Of a stretch of DNA of 36,999 bases, positions 8,051-18,538 are shown piece after piece (the first letter of the stretch is position 1; each line of letters starts with the position of its first letter). Location of the stretch: contig JAYFQV010000017.1 in the NCBI GenBank assembly GCA_034926605.1, positions 1-36,999 of the forward strand, given 5' to 3'. This stretch comes from CALXXL01 sp034926605. GTDB taxonomy: Bacteria; Verrucomicrobiota; Lentisphaeria; Victivallales; Victivallaceae. The translations under genes were made by a program, and so were the position numbers. The notes under the pieces are model-generated. The model had not been told where the DNA came from, did no database searches, and worked only from the letters and a program-made list of their open reading frames with translations.

Positions 8051-9775
8051 GTGGACAATACCAAGCGTCGTTCGCCGTGGTGCTGGGTGCCATCCCTCTA
8101 TTTTGCCGAGGGTGTGGCCTACATGATCGTCAACACCGTCTCGATTCTGATCTTCAAACAGATGGGCATGAGCAACACTTGGGTTGCCGTATATTCCAGT
8201 TTTCTTAACTTTCCATGGATTGTGAAGCCGCTGTGGACGCCGCTGCTGGACATCTACGGCACCAAACGGCGCTGGGTGCTGGCGACCCAGTTCGCCATGT
8301 CGGCGGCTTTCGTGCTGGCGGCTTTCGCCATGCCGCTGCCGTTTGCGGTATCGTGCATTCTGGGGCTGTTCATGATAACCGCGTTCTGTTCCGCCACTCA
8401 TGACGCCGCCGCCGACGGCATCTACATTGTGGAACTGGAACCGCACCGCCAGGCGTTCTTCACCGGCGTGAGATCGACCGCCTACCGTGTGGCGATGATT
8501 ACCGCGCAGGGCGGCGTGGTAATGCTGGCCGGTATTATCCAGCAGGCCACGAGTTTGCAGCCGCTTAGCTTTTCCATCGGGGTCAAGGATTCCATAGTGC
8601 AGCCGTTTACCGCCGGGAACGACTATTTTTCCGTGTCCATCGGCGCTTTCAAGCCCGATTTGGAAGTCAAGGCGGATGAACTGAAGGCGTTTGCCGGACG
8701 GCTTGCCGCCTACGACGCCGACCGGACTGCGGAGAAACGTGCGGACCTGAATCCGCCGCCCGGGGTGGGCCTTGCCGAGATCAGGTTCGACAAGCCGCTT
8801 GCCGAGGGCGAGACCGGTCAGCTTTCGGTGGTGCGTACCGGCCGGGAATCCGATTTCAGCTTCGAGAACGCCGAAAGCCTGATCTTCACCAGGGAAAACA
8901 GCGGCATGCCGAAGATCGTCCGCGTGATCCCGGGAAAAAATATCTCCGACGGCAGTTTTTCCGAATTCCGGGTGGACAGCGGCAATTTCGTGCTTGCCTG
9001 GATGGTGGCGCTCGGTGCGGTCGGCGCGCTTTATTTTGCGCTTGCCGCCTGGCACCTGTTCGCGCTGCCGGCCGAAGCCGCAAAACGCGGCGGGCATCTT
9101 CCGTTCAAAGAGGTGTATCGGGAATTCGGCATGGCTTTCGGCACTTTCTTCATTAAGAAGGGGATTGTGCCGGCGCTTGTCTTTATTCTGTTATACCGCT
9201 TTGCCGAATCGCAGCTTATGAAAATCGGCAATGCGTTCATCATCGATCCTTTGTCCAAAGGCGGGCTGGGGCTTACCAACACCGAATATGGCATGGTCTA
9301 CGGCATGGTGGGAATATTGAGTCTGGTGATCGGAGGTCTGCTCGGCGGCTGGGCGCTGTCGCGTCAGGGGTTGCGCTTCTGGATGTTGCCGATGGCTCTG
9401 GCGCTGAACATTCCGGATGTGGTATATGTGCTTATGTCATACTTTCAGCCGGTTACACTGTGGCCGGTATATCTGTCGGTGATAGTGGAGCAGTTCGGCT
9501 ACGGCTTCGGATTCGCCTCTTTCATGCTGTTCATGGTCTGGTTCGCTGATGACTCCGGCAAATACGCCACCAGCCATTTCGCGATCATGACCGGTCTTAC
9601 GGCGCTCGGCACGGCGCTTCCCGGCGCGGCCTCCGGCTGGATACAGGAAAAGGTGCTGGATAAAAACTATTTCCACTTCTTTCTGTGGGTGATGCTTGCC
9701 ACGCTGATCAGCTTTGCGGCAACCTGGGTGGCGCGACGTGAGGTGCCGGCCGGGTATGGCCGCAAGACTCAGTAA
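8051..9775 (+). CDS. AmpG/PAT-like MFS transporter with ~145-residue periplasmic insert
   Basis: This is a multi-pass inner-membrane transporter of 574 residues. Hydrophobic segments lie near residues 13-35, 42-62, 75-95, 97-115 and 143-164, with more from 314 onward. The ATHDAAADGIY motif (115-125) matches the family of AmpG, which imports cell-wall muropeptides; the substrate here is not established. Between the fifth and sixth segments lies a hydrophilic region (about 167-312) with short beta-like strands (LAEIRFDKPL, GQLSVVRTGR, KIVRVIPG). By MFS topology it should be periplasmic. AmpG itself has no such domain there. The GTG start follows AAAAAGGAG. The 3' end overlaps the convergent arnT-like gene by 7 bp. 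Confidence 0.85.
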   Translation: MDNTKRRSPWCWVPSLYFAEGVAYMIVNTVSILIFKQMGMSNTWVAVYSSFLNFPWIVKPLWTPLLDIYGTKRRWVLATQFAMSAAFVLAAFAMPLPFAVSCILGLFMITAFCSATHDAAADGIYIVELEPHRQAFFTGVRSTAYRVAMITAQGGVVMLAGIIQQATSLQPLSFSIGVKDSIVQPFTAGNDYFSVSIGAFKPDLEVKADELKAFAGRLAAYDADRTAEKRADLNPPPGVGLAEIRFDKPLAEGETGQLSVVRTGRESDFSFENAESLIFTRENSGMPKIVRVIPGKNISDGSFSEFRVDSGNFVLAWMVALGAVGALYFALAAWHLFALPAEAAKRGGHLPFKEVYREFGMAFGTFFIKKGIVPALVFILLYRFAESQLMKIGNAFIIDPLSKGGLGLTNTEYGMVYGMVGILSLVIGGLLGGWALSRQGLRFWMLPMALALNIPDVVYVLMSYFQPVTLWPVYLSVIVEQFGYGFGFASFMLFMVWFADDSGKYATSHFAIMTGLTALGTALPGAASGWIQEKVLDKNYFHFFLWVMLATLISFAATWVARREVPAGYGRKTQ

Positions 9776-11448
9776 TAAGCGAACCAGATCTCGTCGATGT
9801 AGCATTCCATAATCGGAACGGCGCCAAGTTTGCCGGTGTATTCGGCGCGGTCGCGGTCATATTTTTCCGGCTTGATTTTCACCGCCACCACCACCGGCGG
9901 CCGGTCGGTGCGCGCGATCAGATCGCTCAGCTTTTCGTAGCTGTAAAGCCGATGACCGTATTCGGCGGGGAATGACTTTTCCACGCTGTCCTCAAGCTCG
10001 CCGGGTTCCAGGAAAAAGTCGATGTCGTCGCGGCCAAGCACCCATCCAGCCGCGTGCATGGTGGTGCGCGACGCCGCCACCACCGCGTCGGGCGGGAGAA
10101 TCACCGAGAATTTTTCGAAGGCGTTTTCCTGCGCCTTTCCTGCGGTCACCAGATCCGGAACCGCGGCTTGCCCGGCGGCGAACACCAGCGCCATGCCGCC
10201 GAAGAATGCGGACAGCCGGCGCGAGGCGTCATTGCGGAACCACCAGAGCAGCACCGCCCATGCGACCACCGCCGTCACGGCCGCGATCCACGCGATGGTT
10301 TCACCGGGGCCGAACAGCCTGAAGATGAACAACTGCATTACCGTGAATCCGGCCGCCGCCGCCGGGAGCAGCCAGGCCAGCACCTGCAACGGCCAGTCGA
10401 ACAGCTTCGAGCCGCCCTCCCGCAGATAGCGGTATGCGCCGATTGCCAGCAGAGCCGCCGCCGCCGGGAAGCACGGCAGAACGTAGGTGGCCAGTTTTCC
10501 GCTGGAAGCCGAGAACAGCAGGAACGGAAACACCAGAAAGCAGGTGAGATAGCGGCACAGATCGTTATGCAGGAACGTGTGGAAATGTTTTTTGAGCGCC
10601 GCGAACGCCCCGAACGCCGCCAGCGCCGCCGGGAATATGCCGCCGGCCAGGACCGGAACCAGCAGCCAGAACGGGGCGGGGTGCTGTCCGGAGGTTTCGC
10701 TTGAGAAGAAACGCTGCACATGCTCAACCCAGAAGAAGTAGTGCCAGAAATAAGGCTCGCGCGAGTGGATTTCCAAGCTCCACGGCAGCGTCACCAGTGC
10801 AACCGCCAGCAGCGGGATCCACGGGGTGGTCAGAATTTTCCTGTACTGTCTGCTCCATATGAGGTATGGCAGGATCGCCACCGCCGGAACGGCGAAAGCC
10901 AGAAAACCCTTGGTGAGAAAGGCGAGCCCGAATCCGCCGCCGGACAATGCCAGCAGCATCCATCGCGTCCGGCGCGATTCTTCGAACAGCGCCATATGGT
11001 ACAGAAACATCCCGAACGCCAGAAAGCAGGTTGTCTGCATATCCAGCACCGCGTAGGTGCCGATGCCGTAAACCAGCCCGGCCCCCAGCCACATCAGCGA
11101 TCCCAGCAGCGCGGTCTGCCGGTTGCCGGTGCGCCGTTTCAGATAAACCGCGATGATCAGCGCGGTCATGCCGGCGGCCAGTGCCGACGGCAGGCGGTCG
11201 GCAAAGCGGTTTTCACCGAACATCGCCATCGCCGCCGCGGTCAGCTGATATCCGAACGCGGGTTTCTCGAAATAGCGGACGCCGAGCAACCGCGGCGACA
11301 CCCAGTCTCCGTTGTGCAGCATGGCACGCGGTATTTCGGCGTAACGGAACTCGTCCGGAGCGAACAGGGGGCGGCACCCCAGCGGCAGGATGTATGCGGT
11401 CAGGAAGAACGCGACCGGCAGCCACCAGGGTATGCTGATGCGTCTCAC
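9769..11448 (-). CDS. ArnT-like GT83 integral-membrane glycosyltransferase, copy 1
   Basis: This 559-residue polytopic protein belongs to the ArnT/PMT-like GT-C fold, which moves a sugar from an undecaprenyl-phosphate carrier to an envelope acceptor on the periplasmic side. Visible landmarks are the first-loop acidic motif (DEFRYAEIPRAML), the RYFEKPAFGY stretch, and SSGKLATYVLPCFPAA, which matches the conserved GKLxTY segment of ArnT. A soluble C-terminal part follows about a dozen membrane segments. The start is GTG, with a GTGA overlap with the second copy upstream, so it is the last gene of a lolC-lolD-arnT-arnT operon. The donor and acceptor (for example lipid A) cannot be read from sequence. 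Confidence 0.85.
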   Translation of the reverse strand: MRRISIPWWLPVAFFLTAYILPLGCRPLFAPDEFRYAEIPRAMLHNGDWVSPRLLGVRYFEKPAFGYQLTAAAMAMFGENRFADRLPSALAAGMTALIIAVYLKRRTGNRQTALLGSLMWLGAGLVYGIGTYAVLDMQTTCFLAFGMFLYHMALFEESRRTRWMLLALSGGGFGLAFLTKGFLAFAVPAVAILPYLIWSRQYRKILTTPWIPLLAVALVTLPWSLEIHSREPYFWHYFFWVEHVQRFFSSETSGQHPAPFWLLVPVLAGGIFPAALAAFGAFAALKKHFHTFLHNDLCRYLTCFLVFPFLLFSASSGKLATYVLPCFPAAAALLAIGAYRYLREGGSKLFDWPLQVLAWLLPAAAAGFTVMQLFIFRLFGPGETIAWIAAVTAVVAWAVLLWWFRNDASRRLSAFFGGMALVFAAGQAAVPDLVTAGKAQENAFEKFSVILPPDAVVAASRTTMHAAGWVLGRDDIDFFLEPGELEDSVEKSFPAEYGHRLYSYEKLSDLIARTDRPPVVVAVKIKPEKYDRDRAEYTGKLGAVPIMECYIDEIWFAYY

Positions 11449-13108
11449 GGCCGGTTGTACTCCTGATAGAGCAAGTTGTCATGCCATACCTGGAAGCGGG
11501 AGAACGGAAGCAGTTTGCGTCTCCGGTCGGAGTCCATCATGATGACCACATGGTTGGCGGGATCGGCCACCAGCGTTTTGAACTCCGCCGGAGTCACCAG
11601 CCTTCCGGCTCCGTCCGGGCGGCTCAACCCGTAGGTGAGTTCTCCGCCGTTTTCGTAGACCAGCACGTCGTCGCGCCGGAAAACCCAGCATGCGGCGCCC
11701 ACCAGCTTCTTGAACGCCACCACCTTGGTATCCGGTTTCACCCGCTCGACGAACGGGGCGTAGAACACCTCCGGCGAAAGTTTGGCGATAAAGCGTTGCG
11801 GCATCGTGAAGTGAACCACCAGCATCATGGCCGCGGCTCCCACCGAGATGTTCAGCACCCGCATCAGAAGCGTGGTCTGCCGGGAACATTGCTTGAAGAA
11901 GAACATCATTGCGATGGCGGCGATCATTGCCGCGAAATACTGGAACTTTTCCTCTTCCGAATAAATGTGGAATTCGGGCGGCACCCAGTCTATGAAGCAC
12001 AACGCCTGAAAGATGATGAACAATATCAGCAGCAGCGAGAGGACTACCGATACCCAGTGGGCCACGTCGTCGATGAGTTTCATTCGTCCTTTGGCCAGAT
12101 ACTCGCGCAGCCCGGCGGCGGTGATCAGCGCCATGAACGGAAACATCGGCATGATGTAAGTGGCCAGTTTGCCGCTCGAAGCCGAAAGAAAGAGGAACGG
12201 CAGCACCGTGGCGCAGGCGGCAAACCGCAACGCCGGCACCGAGAAACACCGCGTCCAGCGGCCGCGGAAACCCATATATACCGCCGGATAGAATATGGTC
12301 CACGGCAGCGCCACCAGCGGAAGCACCACCAGGAAATACCACGGCCCTTCCGGATGCTGGCTGTTCACTTCGCCGAAGAAGCGCTGGACGTGTTCGACCC
12401 AGAAGAAGTAGTTCCAGAAGTCGGGCGACCGGTGGTGTATCGCCACCGCCCACGGCATCGCCACCATCACTGCGACCGCCAGCGGCAGCCACGGCGTCAG
12501 CAGCAGGCTTTTCCAGCGTCTCTGCCACATCAGGTACCCGGCCAGCGGCAGCCCGGCCAGTGCGATGGCCACGAACCCCTTTATCAGGAAAGCGCCGCCG
12601 AGAGCGGCGCCGCAGAGCAGATACAGCGCGATTTTCCGCAGGCCGGGTTTCGACTCCAGAGCCGAGAATCCGGCAAAGCAGGTTACGCACAGGAAGAACG
12701 AGAATTGGCTGTCCAGCACCGCAAAAGTGCCCACCGCGAAAACCAGTCCGGAGGTAAAATAAATCAGACTCACGATAGCGGCGAGTTCGGCGTCCCTGAA
12801 TTCATGTTTCACCCACATGAAAAGCGCCAGCCCGGTCAGCAGCGCGGCCAGCGCGGGGAAGAATCTTACCGCAAAGCGGTTCTGCCCGAACACCATCATG
12901 GCGCCGGCGTTGAGCCAATGGCCCATAACCGGCTTCTCGAAATAATCAAGATTGTTGAGCTTCGGTGTGACCCAGTTGTTGTGAACCACCATCTCGCGGG
13001 CGACCTCGGCGTAGCGGGTCTCGTCTTCGATGAACAGCGGCCGGTGGAAAATGGTGCCCATATACAGCACCACCAGCATAAGCACCGCGATTATGACATT
13101 GCGGGGGG

Positions 13109-13112
<4 letters not shown>
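11445..13112 (-). CDS. ArnT-like GT83 integral-membrane glycosyltransferase, copy 2
   Basis: This is a 555-residue paralogue of the downstream gene, with the same landmarks in the same order: DETRYAEVAREM, DYFEKPVMGHW and SSGKLATYIMPMFP. The first two are the catalytic-loop region of ArnT-type enzymes. The start at ATG 13112 is chosen over the much longer open frame because it opens with a hydrophobic first helix, follows AAGGAGAG closely, and forms an ATGA overlap with the lolD-like gene; the upstream extension is antisense-like sequence inside that gene. Two tandem paralogues suggest two related sugar transfers, or one enzyme for each of two acceptors. That is inference. Confidence 0.86.
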
Positions 13113-13786
<674 letters not shown>

Positions 13787-13798
13787 TGCTATGCATCC

Positions 13799-15076
13799 TT
13801 ATTCATCCCGGAAAGCTCTGGCCGGGTCCAGGTGCGCCGCGCGCAGGGCGGGCAGCAATCCGCCCAGGGTGCACAGCAGTATCGCCGCCACCACCACGGA
13901 GGCAAGGTCGCCGGGAGTGATCTTGGCTGGTAGCGCGTCGAAGAAATAAAGTTCCTTCGGGAAAATCTCGAATCCGAAAGAGGATGCCATGGCCTTCATG
14001 ATCTGCATACGGAAGCGGACAACCAGCACACCAAGCGATGTACCGATGCCGGTACCGATCACGCCCACCATCAGGCCCTGGAGCAGGAAAACCTTGACCA
14101 TCTGGAAGTTGCTGGCGCCTATCGCCTTGAGCATTCCGATCTCGCGGGTTTTCTGATAGACCGTGGTGATAAGGTTGTTGCTGATGCTGAACGCGGCCAC
14201 CAGCACGATGAAGAACAGCAGGAAGAACATCATGTTTTTTTCGAGCGTAAGAGCGTGCAGCATAAGCTGGTTTTTGCTTTTCCATGTGATGACGTCGTAT
14301 TCGGGGAGCTTTTCGCGCAGAGCGTCGGCCACGGTGTCGGCGGAGTCCGGATCGTCCAGCCAGCAGGCCACATTATTGGCCGAGTTCCATGGTATCAGGA
14401 ACAGCTCAGCGGCGTCATTGAGGTCCATTATAATGACTCTGGAGTCGACGTCGTATTTTCCAAAATGGAATATCCCGGCCACCCTGAACTCTGCCGGCAG
14501 CGTTACTTCCGACTGCTCTTTGAGCGACATTTTGCCGTCTGAAATAGTCACGAGATTTGCCAGTTGTTTCATGGATTGTATCAGCACCCGGTCGCCCAGC
14601 TTCAACCTCAGCCCGGCGGCGGTTTCGTCGCCAATGACAATCTCTCCGGGCTCAAGTTCAAACTTCGGTTCTTCGGGACGAAGATGGCCGACCATGGTTT
14701 TGTCCAAGTCCATTTCACCTCGGATTTTGTCGAACTCCACTCCCATTGCCAGCTGGGGACTGAGTTCCTGACTGTGCAGCACCATAACCGGCGCATAAAT
14801 CATGCGCGACGAACGGCCGCCGAGTTCGGCAATCGCCCGCTGGGCCGGGAGGGTGTTTTCCGCAACGTAGCCGGATTTCGGCATCAAATTAAGATGCGGC
14901 TGGGTCTGGAGCAGCTTTGCGCGCATTTCATCGGCAAAACCGGTCATAACCGCCAGCACCACGATCAGCACCGCCACACCGAGCGTGACCCCGATGATCG
15001 AGATCAATGTGATGATGGACACCTCGTTGCGTTTGGGACGCAGATACCGCCGCGCCAGAAAAAATTCAACCCGCAT
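13799..15076 (-). CDS. lolC: LolC/LolE-family lipoprotein-releasing permease
   Basis: This 425-residue permease opens with FFLARRYL and has a first membrane helix (about 20-45) containing GVTLGVAVLIVV. A periplasmic domain of roughly 230 residues follows, then three C-terminal helices. The coupling segment KTREIGMLKAIGAS is the LolC/E hallmark. Only one permease gene is present, so the complex may be a homodimer (LolF-type) with LolD and not a LolC-LolE heterodimer; a second gene elsewhere cannot be excluded. It is the first gene of the minus-strand operon. The 115-bp AT-rich gap to the divergent U32 gene must hold both promoters, but I see no strong -10/-35 pair or Shine-Dalgarno site for this start. 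Confidence 0.88.
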   Translation of the reverse strand: MRVEFFLARRYLRPKRNEVSIITLISIIGVTLGVAVLIVVLAVMTGFADEMRAKLLQTQPHLNLMPKSGYVAENTLPAQRAIAELGGRSSRMIYAPVMVLHSQELSPQLAMGVEFDKIRGEMDLDKTMVGHLRPEEPKFELEPGEIVIGDETAAGLRLKLGDRVLIQSMKQLANLVTISDGKMSLKEQSEVTLPAEFRVAGIFHFGKYDVDSRVIIMDLNDAAELFLIPWNSANNVACWLDDPDSADTVADALREKLPEYDVITWKSKNQLMLHALTLEKNMMFFLLFFIVLVAAFSISNNLITTVYQKTREIGMLKAIGASNFQMVKVFLLQGLMVGVIGTGIGTSLGVLVVRFRMQIMKAMASSFGFEIFPKELYFFDALPAKITPGDLASVVVAAILLCTLGGLLPALRAAHLDPARAFRDE

Positions 15077-15191
15077 ATTTTAAAAGTCCGTAAATTTGTT
15101 TATGACGATACGGATAATGTACTATCAAAATATTTTTTTTAAAGTATATTAAATGTGAAATCGTGAAAATGAACCCGGGGGGAGGCCCTAC

Positions 15192-17408
15192 TTGAAACCG
15201 AATGAAACACCCGAGCTGCTGGCTCCCGCCGGCAATCTGTCCTGCGCGTTGGCCGCTTTTGATGCCGGAGCCGACGCCGTCTATGCCGGACTTGCGCGCT
15301 TCAACGCCCGCGAGCGCGGCGAGAACTTTGCTTTGGACGAATTCCTTTCGCTGGTCAACTACGCGCATGTTATCGGTCGTAAAGTCTATCTTACTTTGAA
15401 CACGCTGGTCAAGGAGGACGAACTTGACGAGGCGGCCGAACTGCTGGCCGCGCTTCAGGCGTCGCCGCCGGACGCGGTGCTGGTGCAGGACCTCGGCGTG
15501 GCGCGCATGATCCGCGAATGTTTTCCCGCCTTCGAGATGCACGCCTCGACCCAGATGGGCATTCACAATCCCGAGGGGCTGAAAGTCGCGGCCGAACTCG
15601 GCTTCAAACGGGTGGTGCTTGAACGCCAGCTGACTTTGGAGGAGGTGGCGCTTTGCGCCAAGGATTCTCCGGTGGAACTGGAAGTGTTCGTGCACGGGGC
15701 GCTGTGCTGTTCGCTTTCCGGGCAGTGCCTGTTCTCTTCGTGGTCGGGGGCATACAGCGGTAATCGCGGGAAATGCAAACAGCCGTGCCGCCGCCGCTTC
15801 TTCTCGAAGCAGGGCAACGGATTCTTCTTTTCCACCGCCGACTTGTGCTCGCTGGAGATGCTTGACGAGCTTAAGGCGATCGGTGTCGCCTCGTTGAAAA
15901 TAGAAGGACGTCTCCGGCAGGCGGACTATGTGGCCGCCACCGTCGAGGCCTACCGGCTGATGCTGGATGCCGAGTCGAACCGCAAGACGCTGGGCGAGGC
16001 GCGGCGGATACTCAGCACCGGCTGCGGGCGCAAATGGTCGGAGGGATTCTATTCAGCCGAGTCCATGAAGAATCTGATACAGTATAAAAACCTGGGCGCC
16101 TCGGGCGTTCCATGCGGACAGGTTTCCGCCGTTGCCGAGAACGGATTTTCGTTTACCGCCAAATGCCGGGTGCATCTTGGCGACCGCGTGCGCCTGCAGC
16201 CGGAAACCGGCGACGAAGGTCCGGCCATGACCATCACCAAGATGTTCGTCAACAACGCGGCCTCCACCGTGGCATCGGCCGGCGACCATTGCTTCGTCTG
16301 TTGCGACAAGCCGATAGAGCCCCGCAGTCTGGTATACCGCATCGGCCATGCCGCGCCGGAGCCGCCGCGCCGCGAGATGCCGCCGGTCAAGCGGCTGTTG
16401 AACGTCCGGCTGAGTTTTGGCGCCGACGGGTTCCGCGGCGAGCTGCTCAACGCTCCGGCTCCGGTGGTGTTCGAGCGTAAGATGGAGCTTGCTCCGGCCG
16501 AAAAGCGCGCGCTGGCGGCCGGACAACTTGAAAAGGAATTCGCGCTGCGCGGCGATCCGGCGTTTGCGTCCGGGCGCATCGAGAGCGTGATTGACGGCAG
16601 TTATTTTCTGCCGCTCAGCGAATTGAAGAAACTCAAGATCGCGTTCTGGGAATATGTGCTCGCGGAGCTGGAGAAGCATCCGCTGCCGCTGCCCGGCGTG
16701 GAGGAGCTCTCAAATTACCGTCAGTGGCGCGAACGTCAGGTGCGCCGGACTCCGGCGGAGGCTTCGGCCCGCGAGACGGTGGCGGTGGTGCCCCGCGCCA
16801 CCTACGGCAACCCGAAGGCCCGCGTGGCCGCCAGCATATACAGTTACACCAAGAAGGCCGAGGAACTGATATTGCCGGACTTCTGTGCTCCATCGCGAAT
16901 ACCTCAGCTGGCAAGGCTGATCGATGAGGCGGTGGCCGGTGGCGTCAGCCGTTTCCGGATATCCGGATTGTACGCGGTAGGGCTGTTGAAGAAGCATTCA
17001 GGGGCGGTGCTGGTGTCAGGATACGGCATACCGGTATGCAATTCGCTGGCCGCGATGGAACTGTCCACTCTCGGTGTGACGCAGGTCATGGCCCATGTGG
17101 AGCTTGAAAAGCCCGCGCTGGAGAAGCTGATAGCGGCGTCGGTATTGCCGGTGGAGTTGTATCGTTTCGGGCGGGTGCCGCTTTTGTCCACCCGTGCCGC
17201 CATCTCGGTGGACGGGCAGATAACCGACGCGCGCGGCGCGCGCTATATGGTGGAGTACGATCGCGCCTGCGGACTGACCCGGCTTTACAGCACGCATGTG
17301 ATGAGCATTCCGAAGCTGCCCGGCACCGCCGACTTCTACGACCTTACCCATGCCCATTGGGGCGCCAAAGAGGTGCGCGACTTCAATTTCTCCACCGAAC
17401 TGGTATGA
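15192..17408 (+). CDS. Peptidase U32 family protein, RlhA/YdcP-like
   Basis: This 738-residue protein opens with ELLAPAGN and GADAVYAG, typical of U32 proteins. It carries the family signature region: EVFVHGALC, SGQCLFSSW, NRGKCKQPCRR. The Cys-rich part resembles E. coli RlhA (YdcP), which hydroxylates a 23S rRNA cytidine. Other U32 members act in tRNA or ubiquinone hydroxylation, and some are annotated as collagenases. Its length, a U32 domain followed by a long C-terminal part, favours the RlhA-like group over short TrhP/UbiU proteins. The TTG start is supported by a GGGGGGAGG site (about 15176-15184), and there is no nearby in-frame ATG. It overlaps the next gene by ATGA. Confidence 0.83.
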   Translation: MKPNETPELLAPAGNLSCALAAFDAGADAVYAGLARFNARERGENFALDEFLSLVNYAHVIGRKVYLTLNTLVKEDELDEAAELLAALQASPPDAVLVQDLGVARMIRECFPAFEMHASTQMGIHNPEGLKVAAELGFKRVVLERQLTLEEVALCAKDSPVELEVFVHGALCCSLSGQCLFSSWSGAYSGNRGKCKQPCRRRFFSKQGNGFFFSTADLCSLEMLDELKAIGVASLKIEGRLRQADYVAATVEAYRLMLDAESNRKTLGEARRILSTGCGRKWSEGFYSAESMKNLIQYKNLGASGVPCGQVSAVAENGFSFTAKCRVHLGDRVRLQPETGDEGPAMTITKMFVNNAASTVASAGDHCFVCCDKPIEPRSLVYRIGHAAPEPPRREMPPVKRLLNVRLSFGADGFRGELLNAPAPVVFERKMELAPAEKRALAAGQLEKEFALRGDPAFASGRIESVIDGSYFLPLSELKKLKIAFWEYVLAELEKHPLPLPGVEELSNYRQWRERQVRRTPAEASARETVAVVPRATYGNPKARVAASIYSYTKKAEELILPDFCAPSRIPQLARLIDEAVAGGVSRFRISGLYAVGLLKKHSGAVLVSGYGIPVCNSLAAMELSTLGVTQVMAHVELEKPALEKLIAASVLPVELYRFGRVPLLSTRAAISVDGQITDARGARYMVEYDRACGLTRLYSTHVMSIPKLPGTADFYDLTHAHWGAKEVRDFNFSTELV

Positions 17409-18538
17409 ATCCCGGTAAATATCTTCGCCGTCTGCCTCCGGCCCGCTGGGAGCCGTGCCGTCCCGCGCCCGGCTGTCGCGCGGCGGTTGCCATACCGGTG
17501 CTGGGCGAGCTAGAGACCCTGCCCGGGCTGCTGGACTCGATTGCCGGGGCCGGAGTCCCGGTGGTGCTGGCGGTCAACCAGCAGCCGGATTCGCCCGAGT
17601 CTTACAAGCGGCAGAATGCCGAATTGCTTTCGATGCTGCGCGCCGGTCGCTTTCCCGGCGTCTGCTGGCTGGACTTCACCGCGGATTACCTGAATCCGCC
17701 CGGCGTGGGATCGGCGCGCAAAGCCGCGATGGACGCGGCGGCAGTCGCGTTCGGCACCAGCATAATCCTGTTTTCACTGGATGGCGACACGCTGGTGGAA
17801 CCCAACTATTTCGAGGCGGTGTTGTCCGCGTTCGACGCGCACCCGGAGTGGGCGGCGGCGACCATCGATTTCGAACACGTTTCCTCCGATCCCGCGGTTC
17901 TCGCGGCGGCGAGGCAATACGAAAATTATCTCAGGCATTACCGTGACGGCCTGACGCGCGCCGGGTCGCCATACGCCTATATTCCGCTCGGCTCGGCGAT
18001 GGCGGTGCGCGGCGAAGCCTATGTGAAGGCAGGCGGGATGCGCACCCGTGCCGGCGGCGAGGACTTCTATTTCCTTCAGGCGGTGCGCAAGATCGGGGAG
18101 ATGGGCGAAATATTTTCCACCCGGGTGCATCCGTCGGCCAGACCGTCCGATCGGGTGCCGTTCGGCACCGGGCCCCGGGTGCGCAAGATAATTGAGACCG
18201 GCGCCATCGCATGTGAGCCGGACTGGGTGTTCGACGAACTTTCCGGAGTGCTGGCGGCGGTTGAAGACGCCGTCACCGTCGAGCAGCTGTTGAAACTTGA
18301 AATAACCGGCCCGGCGGCGCCGTTTTTCGCCGAACAGCGTTTCAGGGAGGATTGGGCGAAGATAACGGCGAACACCCCGCGCGATCCCGACCGGCTCCGG
18401 CGGGCGTTTCACGAGTGGTTCGACGCGTTCAGAACTTTACGGCTGATCCACTTTCTCGAGCAACACCACGGCCTCGGCGGCAATGCCGTCGCCGCGCCCG
18501 GTGAAGCCGAGCTTTTCGGTGGTGGTGGCTTTAACTGA
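17405..18538 (+). CDS. Family 2-type glycosyltransferase
   Basis: This 377-residue protein has a GT-A/GT2 layout. AAVAIPVLGE near residue 24 starts the nucleotide-binding fold, and SLDGDTLVEPNYF near 120 contains the DxD metal-sugar motif. GGEDFYFLQ near 217 fits the acidic catalytic-base region. No membrane segments are apparent. The ATG at 17405 makes an ATGA overlap with the U32 gene, and the open frame upstream of it is an extension into that gene. The last 34 codons lie antisense to the conserved end of ispF, so the C-terminus (ending GGGGFN) is probably a read-through extension and not a functional domain. The donor and acceptor are unknown. Confidence 0.78.
   Translation: MNPGKYLRRLPPARWEPCRPAPGCRAAVAIPVLGELETLPGLLDSIAGAGVPVVLAVNQQPDSPESYKRQNAELLSMLRAGRFPGVCWLDFTADYLNPPGVGSARKAAMDAAAVAFGTSIILFSLDGDTLVEPNYFEAVLSAFDAHPEWAAATIDFEHVSSDPAVLAAARQYENYLRHYRDGLTRAGSPYAYIPLGSAMAVRGEAYVKAGGMRTRAGGEDFYFLQAVRKIGEMGEIFSTRVHPSARPSDRVPFGTGPRVRKIIETGAIACEPDWVFDELSGVLAAVEDAVTVEQLLKLEITGPAAPFFAEQRFREDWAKITANTPRDPDRLRRAFHEWFDAFRTLRLIHFLEQHHGLGGNAVAAPGEAELFGGGGFN

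Noticed and set aside
15077..15191. Promoters in the AT-rich gap between lolC and the U32 gene
   Set aside because: Both genes need promoters here, but several poor -10/-35 pairs compete (for example TTGTTT with TACTAT) and none stands out.
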